Assembly (NCBI RefSeq): GCF_014646895.1
Contig: NZ_BMOD01000040.1
Coordinates: 1-29,444 of the forward strand
Length of the DNA stretch: 29,444 nucleotides
From: Deinococcus roseus
GTDB lineage: Bacteria; Deinococcota; Deinococci; Deinococcales; Deinococcaceae
Reading direction: 5' to 3'
Shown: one piece after another, positions 8,557 to 15,942 of the stretch
Position numbering within the stretch: position 1 is the stretch's first letter
Layout of the letters: each line of letters begins with the position of its first letter
Program-made: the position numbers and the translations under genes
The notes under the pieces: model-generated
What the model was told of the DNA's origin: nothing
What the model saw: only the letters and a program-made list of their open reading frames with translations
Databases searched by the model: none

Positions 8557-8979
8557 TTACCTGTAACTTTCCAGCTCTCGCCTGAGGCCATGCACCCGCT
8601 GCTCCAGCCTTTGCAGCAGCTGGACTTTGCTCATGCGGTATTTTAAAGCCGCCATGGGACCCACCAGCTGAATTTCCCCGGTCAGCTGGATGCCTGCAGG
8701 GTTCCCCTCCCAGTGCAGCTTGAGCAGCAAATCCACCCCCACCGAAAGCGGATGGCTGAGCAGAAGCGTCTGGCTGGGATCACACACCAGCACCCTGAAC
8801 GGAAACCGCTGGCCCTTCACCGTGGTGAGTTGCCCGGTGGCTCCGATTCTCATGCTGCCTTCCAGTGTGGCTTCCTGCACTTCCGGGTCCCAGCGGGACC
8901 ACAGGGCAGGGTTGGCACACAGTGCCCACAGCTTGTTGGGATCGGCCTGGATGGTGGTGGTGTGCTGGTGGGGATTCAT
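8557..8979 (-). CDS. SRPBCC-family (polyketide cyclase/START-like) protein
   Basis: A 140-aa cytoplasmic protein with the START/Bet v1-like fold typical of small SRPBCC proteins, which bind hydrophobic ligands; no particular ligand can be assigned. Visible features are the N-terminal strand 'HTTTIQADPNKLWALCANPALWSRWDPEVQEA' in part, the central 'GATGQLTTVKGQRFPFRV' and a C-terminal amphipathic helix (residues 112-140, LQRLEQRVHGLRREL). GAGGAG lies 5 bases before the ATG. It stands alone between the convergent lacI-type gene and the terminator of the pullulanase gene upstream. Confidence 0.8.
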   Translation of the reverse strand: MNPHQHTTTIQADPNKLWALCANPALWSRWDPEVQEATLEGSMRIGATGQLTTVKGQRFPFRVLVCDPSQTLLLSHPLSVGVDLLLKLHWEGNPAGIQLTGEIQLVGPMAALKYRMSKVQLLQRLEQRVHGLRRELESYR

Positions 8980-8991
8980 GGGGACTCCTCG

Positions 8992-9023
8992 AAAAAAACA
9001 AGGAGGTGGCGCAGGCCACCTCC
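8992..9023 (-). terminator. Rho-independent terminator of the pullulanase gene
   Basis: On the minus strand, 9-base arms (9015-9023 and 9002-9010) enclose a 4-base loop and are followed within two bases by a run of seven T (8992-8998). It starts 20 bases after the pullulanase stop codon. Confidence 0.9.
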
Positions 9024-9042
9024 GGTGTTTGCAGGATGCAGC

Positions 9043-12000
9043 TCAGTAAGAGAACGGCAGGGGCTGGTGGATCTGGATCAGGGAAGCAGGGTCACCGCTG
9101 GAAGAATTGCCAGTTCTGGGCAGGATTTCTGCGCCGCCCCAGTTCTCTCCTCCCAGGATGCCCGTGGAGACCTTGAAGCCGTGGTTGGCGCCAAAGGTGC
9201 TCTTCAGGAAGCGGGCTTTCAGGAAGCGGGTGCCGTCTGCGGCCTGCTTGCTGCTCAGCACAGCAGGCGTGAGGGTTTTGGTGGTGCCCGCAGCATCCTG
9301 AATTTCACGGAATTCCAGGGCGTTCTGGCCGGGGTTGTGCAGAACAAGGTACTTGGGGGCCACACCTGCATCGAACTGCACATTGCGCTTCCAGTTGTCC
9401 AGCTGGAGCAGGTTGCTGACAGGGCCGCCCTGGGCCAGGGTCAGGAAAGCCATCAGCAGGTTGTCGTTGCCGACTTTGTACTGCAGACCGAGGTAAATGC
9501 TCTCTGTGTCCTGGGCCACGCAGAGCTGGGTCAGGATGTTGTCGGGACCCCAGTCGTCGGTGGGGGTGGCGTCGGTGCTGCAGCCAGCGGCATCAAACTC
9601 AGAGAGGTTGGTGGTGTCCAGATTCAGGGCAGATTTGAGCTGGGGCAGGGCAGGATCGTCAGGGAGGGGTTCCAGGGTATCGGCGTAGGCAATCACGGTG
9701 CTGAGGGCTGGAACGGTGTATTCACCGCTGGCCATTTCGATGGGGGCACTGCTGAAGGTGTCTCCCTTGACCATCACTTTCCAGTTGCCATCAGGCAGGG
9801 TGACTTTCTGTGCGGCTTCGTTGGCGTTGAAGACCACCAGGATGTGGTTCCAGCTGTCTTTGGCTTTGGTGCCGTCCAGCACGAACCCGATCACGCCCTG
9901 GTCGCTGTTCAGACTGAGGGGGTGGTAAGCGGCCAGCACGTCGGCACGGCTGCTGTAATGGAAGGCAGGGTGGGCCTGACGCAGTTTGATGATGTTGCTG
10001 TAGTAGGCGCTCACATCTGCGAACTGCTGCAGTCGGGTCCAGTCGAACTGGTTGATGTCGTCTCCGGCGTTGTAGGAGTTGCCGTTGCCTTTTTTGCTGC
10101 GGGCAAACTCTTCGCCGCCGACCATGAAGGACAGTCCCTGGGCGGTCTGCACCAGTGCGGAGGCCATTTTCTGCATCTGCTTGAGGGTGGCCTCGCTCTT
10201 GCCTTTGCTGGCACCCAGGGTCAGGCGGTCCCACAGCACATAGTTGTCGTGGCTGGTGGCGTAGTTGACGCTCTCTCCGGGTTCCTGGGCAAAGTCGTTC
10301 AGGCTGCCCCCCAGACCAGACTGCACTGCAGGGGCCAGATTGAATGCGCCCTGGATGAAGCCTTTGGTGTCCACTTCAAAGACGCCACCGATGATGCCGT
10401 TTCTGAAGTTGTCGTTGAACACCCCGACGTTCATGCCTTTCTGGGCACCCTTGCCGAAGTAGGTGGGGCCTCCTCCGGTCCAGGGCTCTCCGTACAGCAC
10501 CAGGCTGGGGTTGATTTTGCGCACCTCTTCGGTGATGGTTTTGACATCTGCGGGTTTGACGGTGCCCAGCAAATCAAAACGGAACCCCTGGATGTGGTAC
10601 TCACTGGCCCAGTACTTCAGGGAGTCAATGATGAATTTTCTGGCCATGGGACGCTCTGCAGCAATCACATTGCCCACACCGGTGTCGTTGAGGTAAGCGC
10701 CTTCATCGTCGGTGCGGTAATAGTAGTAAGGCACCAGCTGGTCAAAAGGAGAGCGCTCTCCAGTGACCTTGGTGTGGTTGTACACCACGTCCATGATCAC
10801 GTTCAGGCCGTTCTCGTGCAGGCCCTTGACCATGGTTTTGAATTCTTTGATGGTGGCAGCAGGGTTGCCCGGCTGGGTGGAGTACTGGCCTTCGGGGACG
10901 TTGTAGAACACCGGATCGTAGCCCCAGTTGTAAGCCCCTTCGCTTTCGTTGCCATAATCGAAGGTGGGCATCAGTTGCACGGCATTCACCCCGAGTTGCT
11001 TCAGGTGATCGAGGCCGGTGGAAATGCTGGTTCCAGGCAGTTTGGTTCCGGTCTGCACCATCCCCAGGTATTTGCCGCGTTTGCCCGCATCCACGCCAGA
11101 GGAAGCGGAAACCGTGAAGTCCCGGATGTGCACCTCATAGACGTTGGCGTCGGTGTGGCGTTTCAGGGAAGGCTGGGTGTAGCTGGCCCAGTTGTCCGGG
11201 TTGGTGCTGGCCAGATCCACCACTGCGGATTTCATCTGGTTGAGCGGCTGGGTCTCGAAGTAATTGCTGGCGGCTTTGCTGTAAGGATCGGCGGTGGTTT
11301 TGGTGACCCCGTACTGCACGACTTCCAGCAGGTAGAATTTCCCGGCGAGGTTGCCTGTTGCGCTGCCGCTCCACACGCCTTTGTCGCCTCTGACCAGGTT
11401 CACGGTCTGGAAAGGGGTGGTGTCTGCAGCGCTGTTGAACAGCTTGACCCGCACGGCACTGGACACAGGCGTCCACACTTTGAAAGTGGTCTGACCAGGA
11501 GCGTAGGTGGCCCCCAGGTCACCCCCGGCGTAGGTGTAGGCGTCTGCGCTGAGCACATCCCGCAGGTGCACGGTCAGGGGGGCTTTGATGCCCAGCCCGG
11601 TCAGGGTGATGGGTTTGCTGGCGTCTTCGGGTTTGAGGGCCGTTGCCAGGGTGATGGTTGCGGTTTTTCCATCCACAGTGATTGCAGAAACCGTCTGTGC
11701 TTTGCCATCGATCAAGAGGGTCAGTTTGTCTTTGGTGAGTTTTTCAGGGGGAATGTTGTAGGTGATTTTGACCTGCGTGCTGCTGTCCATGAAGGCCGCT
11801 TTGGCCTGACTGGTCAGATCGATGTCTTTGGGATCGGTGTAAAAGGCTTTCTGGCCGCTGACCACCCAGATTTCGGCAAGGCCACTGGCAGGGATGTCTG
11901 CGAAGCGGTCATCGGGGGTGTCTTTGGCTTCCCATTCGCCCTTGCGCACAATGAAACCACGTTTGGCAGGCAGGTTCTCCGAGCCGATGATGGCAATTTT

Positions 12001-12282
12001 GCCAAATTTGTCGTCTTCGGTGAACTGGGTGACCACGCCTTCCAGACCATCAATCCAGGACCACACGTTCCAGGTGTTGTAGAGGTCGTCGAAACGGTGG
12101 TAGTGCAGCACCAGCACGCTTTTCAGGTTGGGGTTGCCCAGTTTGGTTTTGAAGAAGCTGAGGTCTTTGCCTTGCAGGTAACTGGGGTAAGCAGGCAGCG
12201 TGGGTGGGGTGGGAGCGGGGGCGAGGTTGCAGGCCACGAGGCCAGTGACAAGGGTGCTGAGGAGAAGGGGGCGTTTGAACAC
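9043..12282 (-). CDS. pulA: Type I pullulanase, surface lipoprotein (GH13)
   Basis: Cleaves alpha-1,6 branches of pullulan and starch outside the cell. It is 1,079 aa, starting at a GTG with AAAGGAG 5 bases upstream. The N-terminal signal ends in a lipobox with C18 (LVAC), so it is probably lipid-anchored. A CBM41-like pullulanase-associated domain lies at about 50-150, then a CBM48-like domain at about 250-350. The type I signature YNWGYDP is at about 451-457, and the GH13 regions follow: VIMDVVYNH (~495), GFRFDLLG with the nucleophile D near 570, GEPW with the acid/base E near 599, and SHDN near 677-680. The last 200 residues are an extra domain with a CBM9/DOMON-like look (tentative). Transcribed alone between two terminators, under a promoter with two operators. 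Likely works with the isoamylase next door. Confidence 0.93.
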   Translation of the reverse strand: MFKRPLLLSTLVTGLVACNLAPAPTPPTLPAYPSYLQGKDLSFFKTKLGNPNLKSVLVLHYHRFDDLYNTWNVWSWIDGLEGVVTQFTEDDKFGKIAIIGSENLPAKRGFIVRKGEWEAKDTPDDRFADIPASGLAEIWVVSGQKAFYTDPKDIDLTSQAKAAFMDSSTQVKITYNIPPEKLTKDKLTLLIDGKAQTVSAITVDGKTATITLATALKPEDASKPITLTGLGIKAPLTVHLRDVLSADAYTYAGGDLGATYAPGQTTFKVWTPVSSAVRVKLFNSAADTTPFQTVNLVRGDKGVWSGSATGNLAGKFYLLEVVQYGVTKTTADPYSKAASNYFETQPLNQMKSAVVDLASTNPDNWASYTQPSLKRHTDANVYEVHIRDFTVSASSGVDAGKRGKYLGMVQTGTKLPGTSISTGLDHLKQLGVNAVQLMPTFDYGNESEGAYNWGYDPVFYNVPEGQYSTQPGNPAATIKEFKTMVKGLHENGLNVIMDVVYNHTKVTGERSPFDQLVPYYYYRTDDEGAYLNDTGVGNVIAAERPMARKFIIDSLKYWASEYHIQGFRFDLLGTVKPADVKTITEEVRKINPSLVLYGEPWTGGGPTYFGKGAQKGMNVGVFNDNFRNGIIGGVFEVDTKGFIQGAFNLAPAVQSGLGGSLNDFAQEPGESVNYATSHDNYVLWDRLTLGASKGKSEATLKQMQKMASALVQTAQGLSFMVGGEEFARSKKGNGNSYNAGDDINQFDWTRLQQFADVSAYYSNIIKLRQAHPAFHYSSRADVLAAYHPLSLNSDQGVIGFVLDGTKAKDSWNHILVVFNANEAAQKVTLPDGNWKVMVKGDTFSSAPIEMASGEYTVPALSTVIAYADTLEPLPDDPALPQLKSALNLDTTNLSEFDAAGCSTDATPTDDWGPDNILTQLCVAQDTESIYLGLQYKVGNDNLLMAFLTLAQGGPVSNLLQLDNWKRNVQFDAGVAPKYLVLHNPGQNALEFREIQDAAGTTKTLTPAVLSSKQAADGTRFLKARFLKSTFGANHGFKVSTGILGGENWGGAEILPRTGNSSSGDPASLIQIHQPLPFSY

Positions 12283-12344
12283 AGGTGCTCCTTTCAGATG
12301 CTGATGAGGCCATGCGGCGGCCCATCAATGCATCTGCATCGATC

Positions 12345-12360
12345 ATGGCAACGATTCCAT
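12345..12360. promoter_or_regulatory. Operator (starch type) downstream of the pullulanase promoter
   Basis: ATGGCAACGATTCCAT, an imperfect copy of the palindrome ATGGAATCGATTCCAT found complete at 15225-15240. The central CG and symmetric arms are typical for LacI-family repressors. It lies just after the -10 element, where it would block transcription. It differs from the TGAAATnnATTTCA operator of the beta-galactosidase operon. Confidence 0.75.
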
Positions 12361-12373
12361 TGAAAGTGATCTT

Positions 12374-12402
12374 AATGTACCGAAACCCTCAAAAGATTGC
12401 AA
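12374..12402 (-). promoter_or_regulatory. Promoter of the pullulanase gene
   Basis: On the minus strand, TTGCAA (12397-12402) and TACATT (12374-12379) lie 17 bases apart. The element is flanked by two starch-type operators (12345-12360 and 12410-12425), about 65 bp centre to centre. Matches to consensus are moderate, as expected for a regulated promoter. Confidence 0.65.
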
Positions 12403-12409
12403 GCCAGCC

Positions 12410-12425
12410 ACGGAAGCGATTCCAT
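12410..12425. promoter_or_regulatory. Upstream starch-type operator of the pullulanase promoter
   Basis: ACGGAAGCGATTCCAT, a third variant of the shared palindrome, just upstream of the -35 element. Together with 12345-12360 it brackets the promoter, an arrangement that allows looping. Confidence 0.65.
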
Positions 12426-12532
12426 ACAACTTGCTGATTTGCCCCACTTCACTCAACACCTGATCCTCCCAAAGCCCTGTTGGGCATGCATCTTGTGCAT
12501 GGGCGTTTTCTTTCAGGCACCCTGAAAACGTC

Positions 12533-12555
12533 AAAAAGGGGCCATTGCTGGCCCC
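12533..12555 (-). terminator. Rho-independent terminator of the isoamylase gene
   Basis: On the minus strand, arms GGGGCCA and TGGCCCC (12549-12555 and 12538-12544) enclose a 4-base loop and are followed by TTTTT (12533-12537), six bases after the isoamylase stop. A second small hairpin (arms 12511-12517 and 12521-12527) follows. Confidence 0.88.
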
Positions 12556-12560
12556 CCATT

Positions 12561-14924
12561 TCACTTGCTGACCAGCACCAGCATGCCCCTGGCGCACACC
12601 GAGTAGACACTGCCCTGCACACCCACATTGGTGGCAGCATTCAGGTCCACCTGACTGGCCCCTTCAGCCCAGGTGCAGGTGTCGGTCACCCGGTACCAGC
12701 TTTTCCCAGTCCCGGGATTGGGGAAGGTGAAGTTGATCGCAGCAGACCAGCCGTTGTAACCCACGTAAATCCCTGTGATGCCTGTTTCCCCGAGCTCACT
12801 GGCATCCACGCGGTAAGCAAAAGCATGTTGACCCGAATCGGCGGTGAAGGTGCTGTTTGCAATGGTGCCATCTGCCTTGAAGGTCTGGTATTGCTCCAGT
12901 CCGTTGGCATTGCCGTCCGTGAACCCGTAGAAGTTGGCAGGACGCAACGCAGCATGGGCTTTCCTGAAGGCAATCATGTTCTGGCTGAAGGTTTTGAAAT
13001 TGGTCTGGTCGGTGCTCAGGCTGTAATTCAGCCAGTTGGCGCTGGAATCCAGGTTGTAGGCGTTGTTGTTGCAGAACTGGGTGCGCAGGAATTCATCTCC
13101 ACCCGTGAACATGGGGGTTCCAGCGCTCAGCATCATCAGTGCCATGGCGTTTCTGGCGGCCTTGCGCTGGTCTGCAGCAATGTTGCCCTGGTCCCAGCTG
13201 TTGTTGATGTCGTCTCCTCCATCGCTCACCCCATAAGGCCAGGCCTGGGTGTTGTTCTTGCCGTTGCAGGAATACACATCCTTGAGGGTCATGCCGTCGT
13301 GGGCCACCACGTAATTGATGCTGTGCCAGGGCTTGCGGCCATCGTCCTGAAACAGATCTGCAGAGCCGGAAAGCCGGGTGTACACCTGGGAGGGGGTGAT
13401 GGCGTCTGTGCCGAGTTTGTTCTGGTCTTTGCGGATCACATCGCGGTAATCGCCGTTCCACTCGCTCCAGCCCCAGGGGAAGTTGCCCAGCTGGTAGGTG
13501 CCGGTGCCCACCGCCCAGGGTTCGGCAATCAGATCCACCCCACTGCCCCCCGCGTCCGGTCTGGGGGCCACATTGGCCACAATCTTGTTGAGGGCGGTGT
13601 TGACATCGGTTTTGTTGTAGGTGTAGCAGCCCACCTCGCAGGTGTTGCCCAGCACGGAGGCGAGGTCAAAACGGAAACCATCAATGCCGATCTCATCGCG
13701 CCAGTATTTCAGGGAGTCGATGATCAGGTTCTGCACATTGGGGTGGTGGGTGTTGAAGGTGTTTCCGGTGGCGGTGACATCAAAAAAGCCCTGCTTGTCA
13801 CTGCTCAGCACGTAATAAGCGCTGTTGTCGATGCCCCGGTAACTGAGGATGGTGGCGGTGTCGTTGGTGCCCCAGGTGCCGCCTTCTGCGGTGTGGTTGT
13901 AGACCATGTCGATGATCACCTTGATGCCCCGATCATGCAGAGCCTTGACCATCTCTTTGAATTCGCGGGTAGGGCCTCCTGCGGTCTTGTCACAGCTGTA
14001 CTTGCGGTCTGGCGCAAAGTAACTCAGGTTCCAGTAGCCCCAGTAGTTGTCGCCACTGGTGCTGGTGGAAGACCGTCCTGAGGCACTGTTGTTCACGTCG
14101 TTGCTGTCGTTGTCGGTGTCCTGCACGGGCAAAAACTCCACTGCGGTGATCCCCAGGGTTTGCAGGTAATTGGCTTTCTGGGTCACCCCGTAGTAGGTGC
14201 CCCGGCAGCTGGCGATGCTGGTGTCACCTTTGGTGAACCCGGCCAGGTGCACTTCGTAGATGACATCGTCTTTGAGGGCACGGGTGGGTTTGGTGCCGTA
14301 ACTGGTGGTGTCGGTTTTCAGGACAATGCCTTTGGGGGCCACATTTCCAGAATCCTGGTTTCGGTAGCTGGGACCACTTGCGTAAGCAAAACCGGTGTAA
14401 TTTCCCGAAGTGGGGCTGTTCTGGTCATGGCTCATTTCCAGGGCGTAAGGGTCCAGCAAGAGTTTGTTGGGGTTGAAACGGTTGCCGTTTGCGTCCACAT
14501 CCGAGACAAATCCTGTTCCACTCCCTTTGGTCCAGCTGGAATTGTAGGGCCAGTTGGGTCCCCAGGCCCGGTAACCGTAGTACACCGTGCTGATGCCTGC
14601 CCCGGTCAGGCTGGAAACGGGAACAATGACCTTCCAGATGTTGGTGGCGATGTCTTTCACCAGGGTGTACTTGAGTTTTTCTGCGGCTCCAGCAGCCTGG
14701 GCATACAGGTACACATCCATGCGTGTGGCTTTGGAAGACCAGATGCGGAAGGTCACGTGGGTGGTTCCGGTGTTGTTGCCCGTGGAATCGGTGTAGCGTG
14801 CGCCCAGCGAAGTGGGGCTGAGGGCCTGGGATGTGATTTCAGTGGGTGCAGCAGGAATCAGGGTCTGGGTGGAGCAGGCAGCAAGAGACAGCATGAGGGT
14901 CAATCCAAAGGCAACGTTTCGCAT
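12561..14924 (-). CDS. Isoamylase-type starch debranching enzyme, surface lipoprotein (GH13)
   Basis: Hydrolyses alpha-1,6 branch points of amylopectin or glycogen. It is 787 aa from ATG 14924, which has AAGGAG 6 bases upstream; an earlier in-frame ATG at 14987 has no ribosome site and would bury the signal peptide. The lipobox LAAC ends at C17. A CBM48-like domain is at about 35-165, then the GH13 barrel: VIIDMVYNH (~336), GFRFD with nucleophile D420, AEPW with acid/base E468, and VAHD at 540-543. The stretches FLPVQDTDNDSNDV and NYWGYWNLSYFAPDRKYS resemble Pseudomonas isoamylase more than GlgX. It is exported, unlike glycogen-debranching GlgX. A starch-type operator lies near its promoter, shared with the pullulanase, so the two probably form one starch-use regulon. 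Confidence 0.9.
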   Translation of the reverse strand: MRNVAFGLTLMLSLAACSTQTLIPAAPTEITSQALSPTSLGARYTDSTGNNTGTTHVTFRIWSSKATRMDVYLYAQAAGAAEKLKYTLVKDIATNIWKVIVPVSSLTGAGISTVYYGYRAWGPNWPYNSSWTKGSGTGFVSDVDANGNRFNPNKLLLDPYALEMSHDQNSPTSGNYTGFAYASGPSYRNQDSGNVAPKGIVLKTDTTSYGTKPTRALKDDVIYEVHLAGFTKGDTSIASCRGTYYGVTQKANYLQTLGITAVEFLPVQDTDNDSNDVNNSASGRSSTSTSGDNYWGYWNLSYFAPDRKYSCDKTAGGPTREFKEMVKALHDRGIKVIIDMVYNHTAEGGTWGTNDTATILSYRGIDNSAYYVLSSDKQGFFDVTATGNTFNTHHPNVQNLIIDSLKYWRDEIGIDGFRFDLASVLGNTCEVGCYTYNKTDVNTALNKIVANVAPRPDAGGSGVDLIAEPWAVGTGTYQLGNFPWGWSEWNGDYRDVIRKDQNKLGTDAITPSQVYTRLSGSADLFQDDGRKPWHSINYVVAHDGMTLKDVYSCNGKNNTQAWPYGVSDGGDDINNSWDQGNIAADQRKAARNAMALMMLSAGTPMFTGGDEFLRTQFCNNNAYNLDSSANWLNYSLSTDQTNFKTFSQNMIAFRKAHAALRPANFYGFTDGNANGLEQYQTFKADGTIANSTFTADSGQHAFAYRVDASELGETGITGIYVGYNGWSAAINFTFPNPGTGKSWYRVTDTCTWAEGASQVDLNAATNVGVQGSVYSVCARGMLVLVSK

Positions 14925-15021
14925 TTGAGCTCCTTGAATGGGTTTCCACGGCAGGGAAGCACAAGCAGCCTTCCCATGGGTGGGCAACTGGGTTTTTGAG
15001 GTAAAGTCACCTTAGCACCTC

Positions 15022-15059
15022 ATGGCAACGATTCCAAGTGAACATGAAAGAGTTGTATA
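15022..15059 (-). promoter_or_regulatory. Operator and possible -10 of the isoamylase gene
   Basis: The operator ATGGCAACGATTCCAA (15022-15037) is almost identical to the pullulanase one. A possible -10 element TATACA (minus strand, 15054-15059) lies 16 bases upstream of it, close to the 13-base spacing seen at the pullulanase gene. I find no good -35, so an activator may be needed or the -10 may be wrong. Confidence 0.55.
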
Positions 15060-15180
15060 AACAACTTTGTTTACAGAAATGCTTCGTCTGGGTTGAAAAA
15101 AGCCCAATTTTTTGCGTTTCCAGTGTTGTTTTTGGGGTTTTGTAACGAATGAACACGAAACCATTCCTGCTGGCCCTGGC

Positions 15181-15210
15181 TTGACATGGGGGATCTCCCT
15201 GACCTAAAGT
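15181..15210 (+). promoter_or_regulatory. Rightward promoter with no obvious gene
   Basis: TTGACA (15181-15186) and TAAAGT (15205-15210) lie 18 bases apart on the plus strand. Fourteen bases later is the perfect starch-type operator at 15225-15240, the same geometry as at the pullulanase promoter. No convincing gene follows on this strand. Confidence 0.6.
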
Positions 15211-15224
15211 GGGATCCATGACCG

Positions 15225-15240
15225 ATGGAATCGATTCCAT
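15225..15240. promoter_or_regulatory. Perfect 16-bp starch-type operator
   Basis: ATGGAATCGATTCCAT, a perfect palindrome and the best of the four related sites (12345, 12410, 15022, 15225). A half-site TGGAATCCA follows at about 15260. It could serve the rightward promoter just before it, or act as an auxiliary site for the isoamylase promoter 203 bp away (centre to centre). Confidence 0.8.
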
Positions 15241-15942
15241 TTGAGGGCGGCACCTTCAATGGAATCCAACGCTGGTCAGCAAAACCCCAGACATGACTGA
15301 ACCTGTCGGTGGCCCCAAAAGCAGGGTGGACCATCCAACAACCCCTTCCACCCTTCGCTGGCAGGTCAGGACATGCAATGGAAAATCCGCACCTTCCCCA
15401 TGACGCTTTCACCGCCTGCATCACATCTTCCTGGCGTCTTCTTCTGCTCTGGTGCTTTGTCCTGCACCCGGATTTTTCCGCCCCCAGCCCATCCCATGGT
15501 CCTGTCTTCTCCGACGACACCTTTCAGGGCCATGAGGTGGGTTTTTTGGTGTTCGTTCTGCCCCAGAGGTGAGCAGATCAATCACTGCTGCGAAAGTAAA
15601 TCCCATAAAAATTCTTTGCATCCTCGAAAACAAATGTCCTGAATTCCATGATCCAGTAATCGGGTGTGACATGATCAGCCCCTTGAACACGAACCCTTGA
15701 ACACGAACCAGTGTAAACCAGATCGTTTTCACTTGCCCTGTGCTCCCTGCTGGTCCTGAGGCGCACAACACGCATGCCAGCAGAAGGCCGATGGACTGGC
15801 CCCTTCTGCTGAACAAGTGAAGGGGTTTTGTAGACGCTTACTTGGGTCAGTGCCAAGTTGAAGACCACTCAGGAAATACTCATCATTTCTGTGGGGATGT
15901 CTATGTGCAAAATCACAACCTCTTCCGTGTAAAACACCTTTT
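15241..15942. other. 702-base stretch with no convincing gene
   Basis: Several overlapping open frames exist on both strands but none has a ribosome site plus protein-like composition. The most notable are a rightward 64-codon frame from ATG 15378 to 15572 with a hydrophobic segment (RLLLLWCFVLH), and a leftward pair of frames (about 15816 to 15578) that would join into one small secreted-looking protein if a 14-base tandem duplication at 15681-15708 were collapsed. It may hold gene remnants or an untranslated RNA. Confidence 0.5.
15681..15708. repeat. 14-bp perfect tandem duplication
   Basis: The unit CCTTGAACACGAAC occurs twice without a gap (15681-15694 and 15695-15708). Its length is not a multiple of three, so it shifts the frame of any coding sequence crossing it. 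Confidence 0.85.

Noticed and set aside
7431..8591. A 386-codon minus-strand frame opposite the LacI-type gene
   Set aside because: Antisense shadow with histidine/glycine-rich product and no start signal.
8713..12363. A 1,216-codon open frame on the plus strand opposite the pullulanase gene
   Set aside because: It is the antisense shadow of a GC-rich gene: no ribosome site, low-complexity glycine/valine/histidine-rich product, and no recognisable domain, whereas the minus strand shows all GH13 motifs.
12480..14081. A 533-codon plus-strand frame opposite the isoamylase
   Set aside because: Antisense shadow; no domain and no ribosome site.
15681..15708. Start of a CRISPR array or iteron set
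   Set aside because: Only two adjoining 14-base copies with no spacers and no cas genes.
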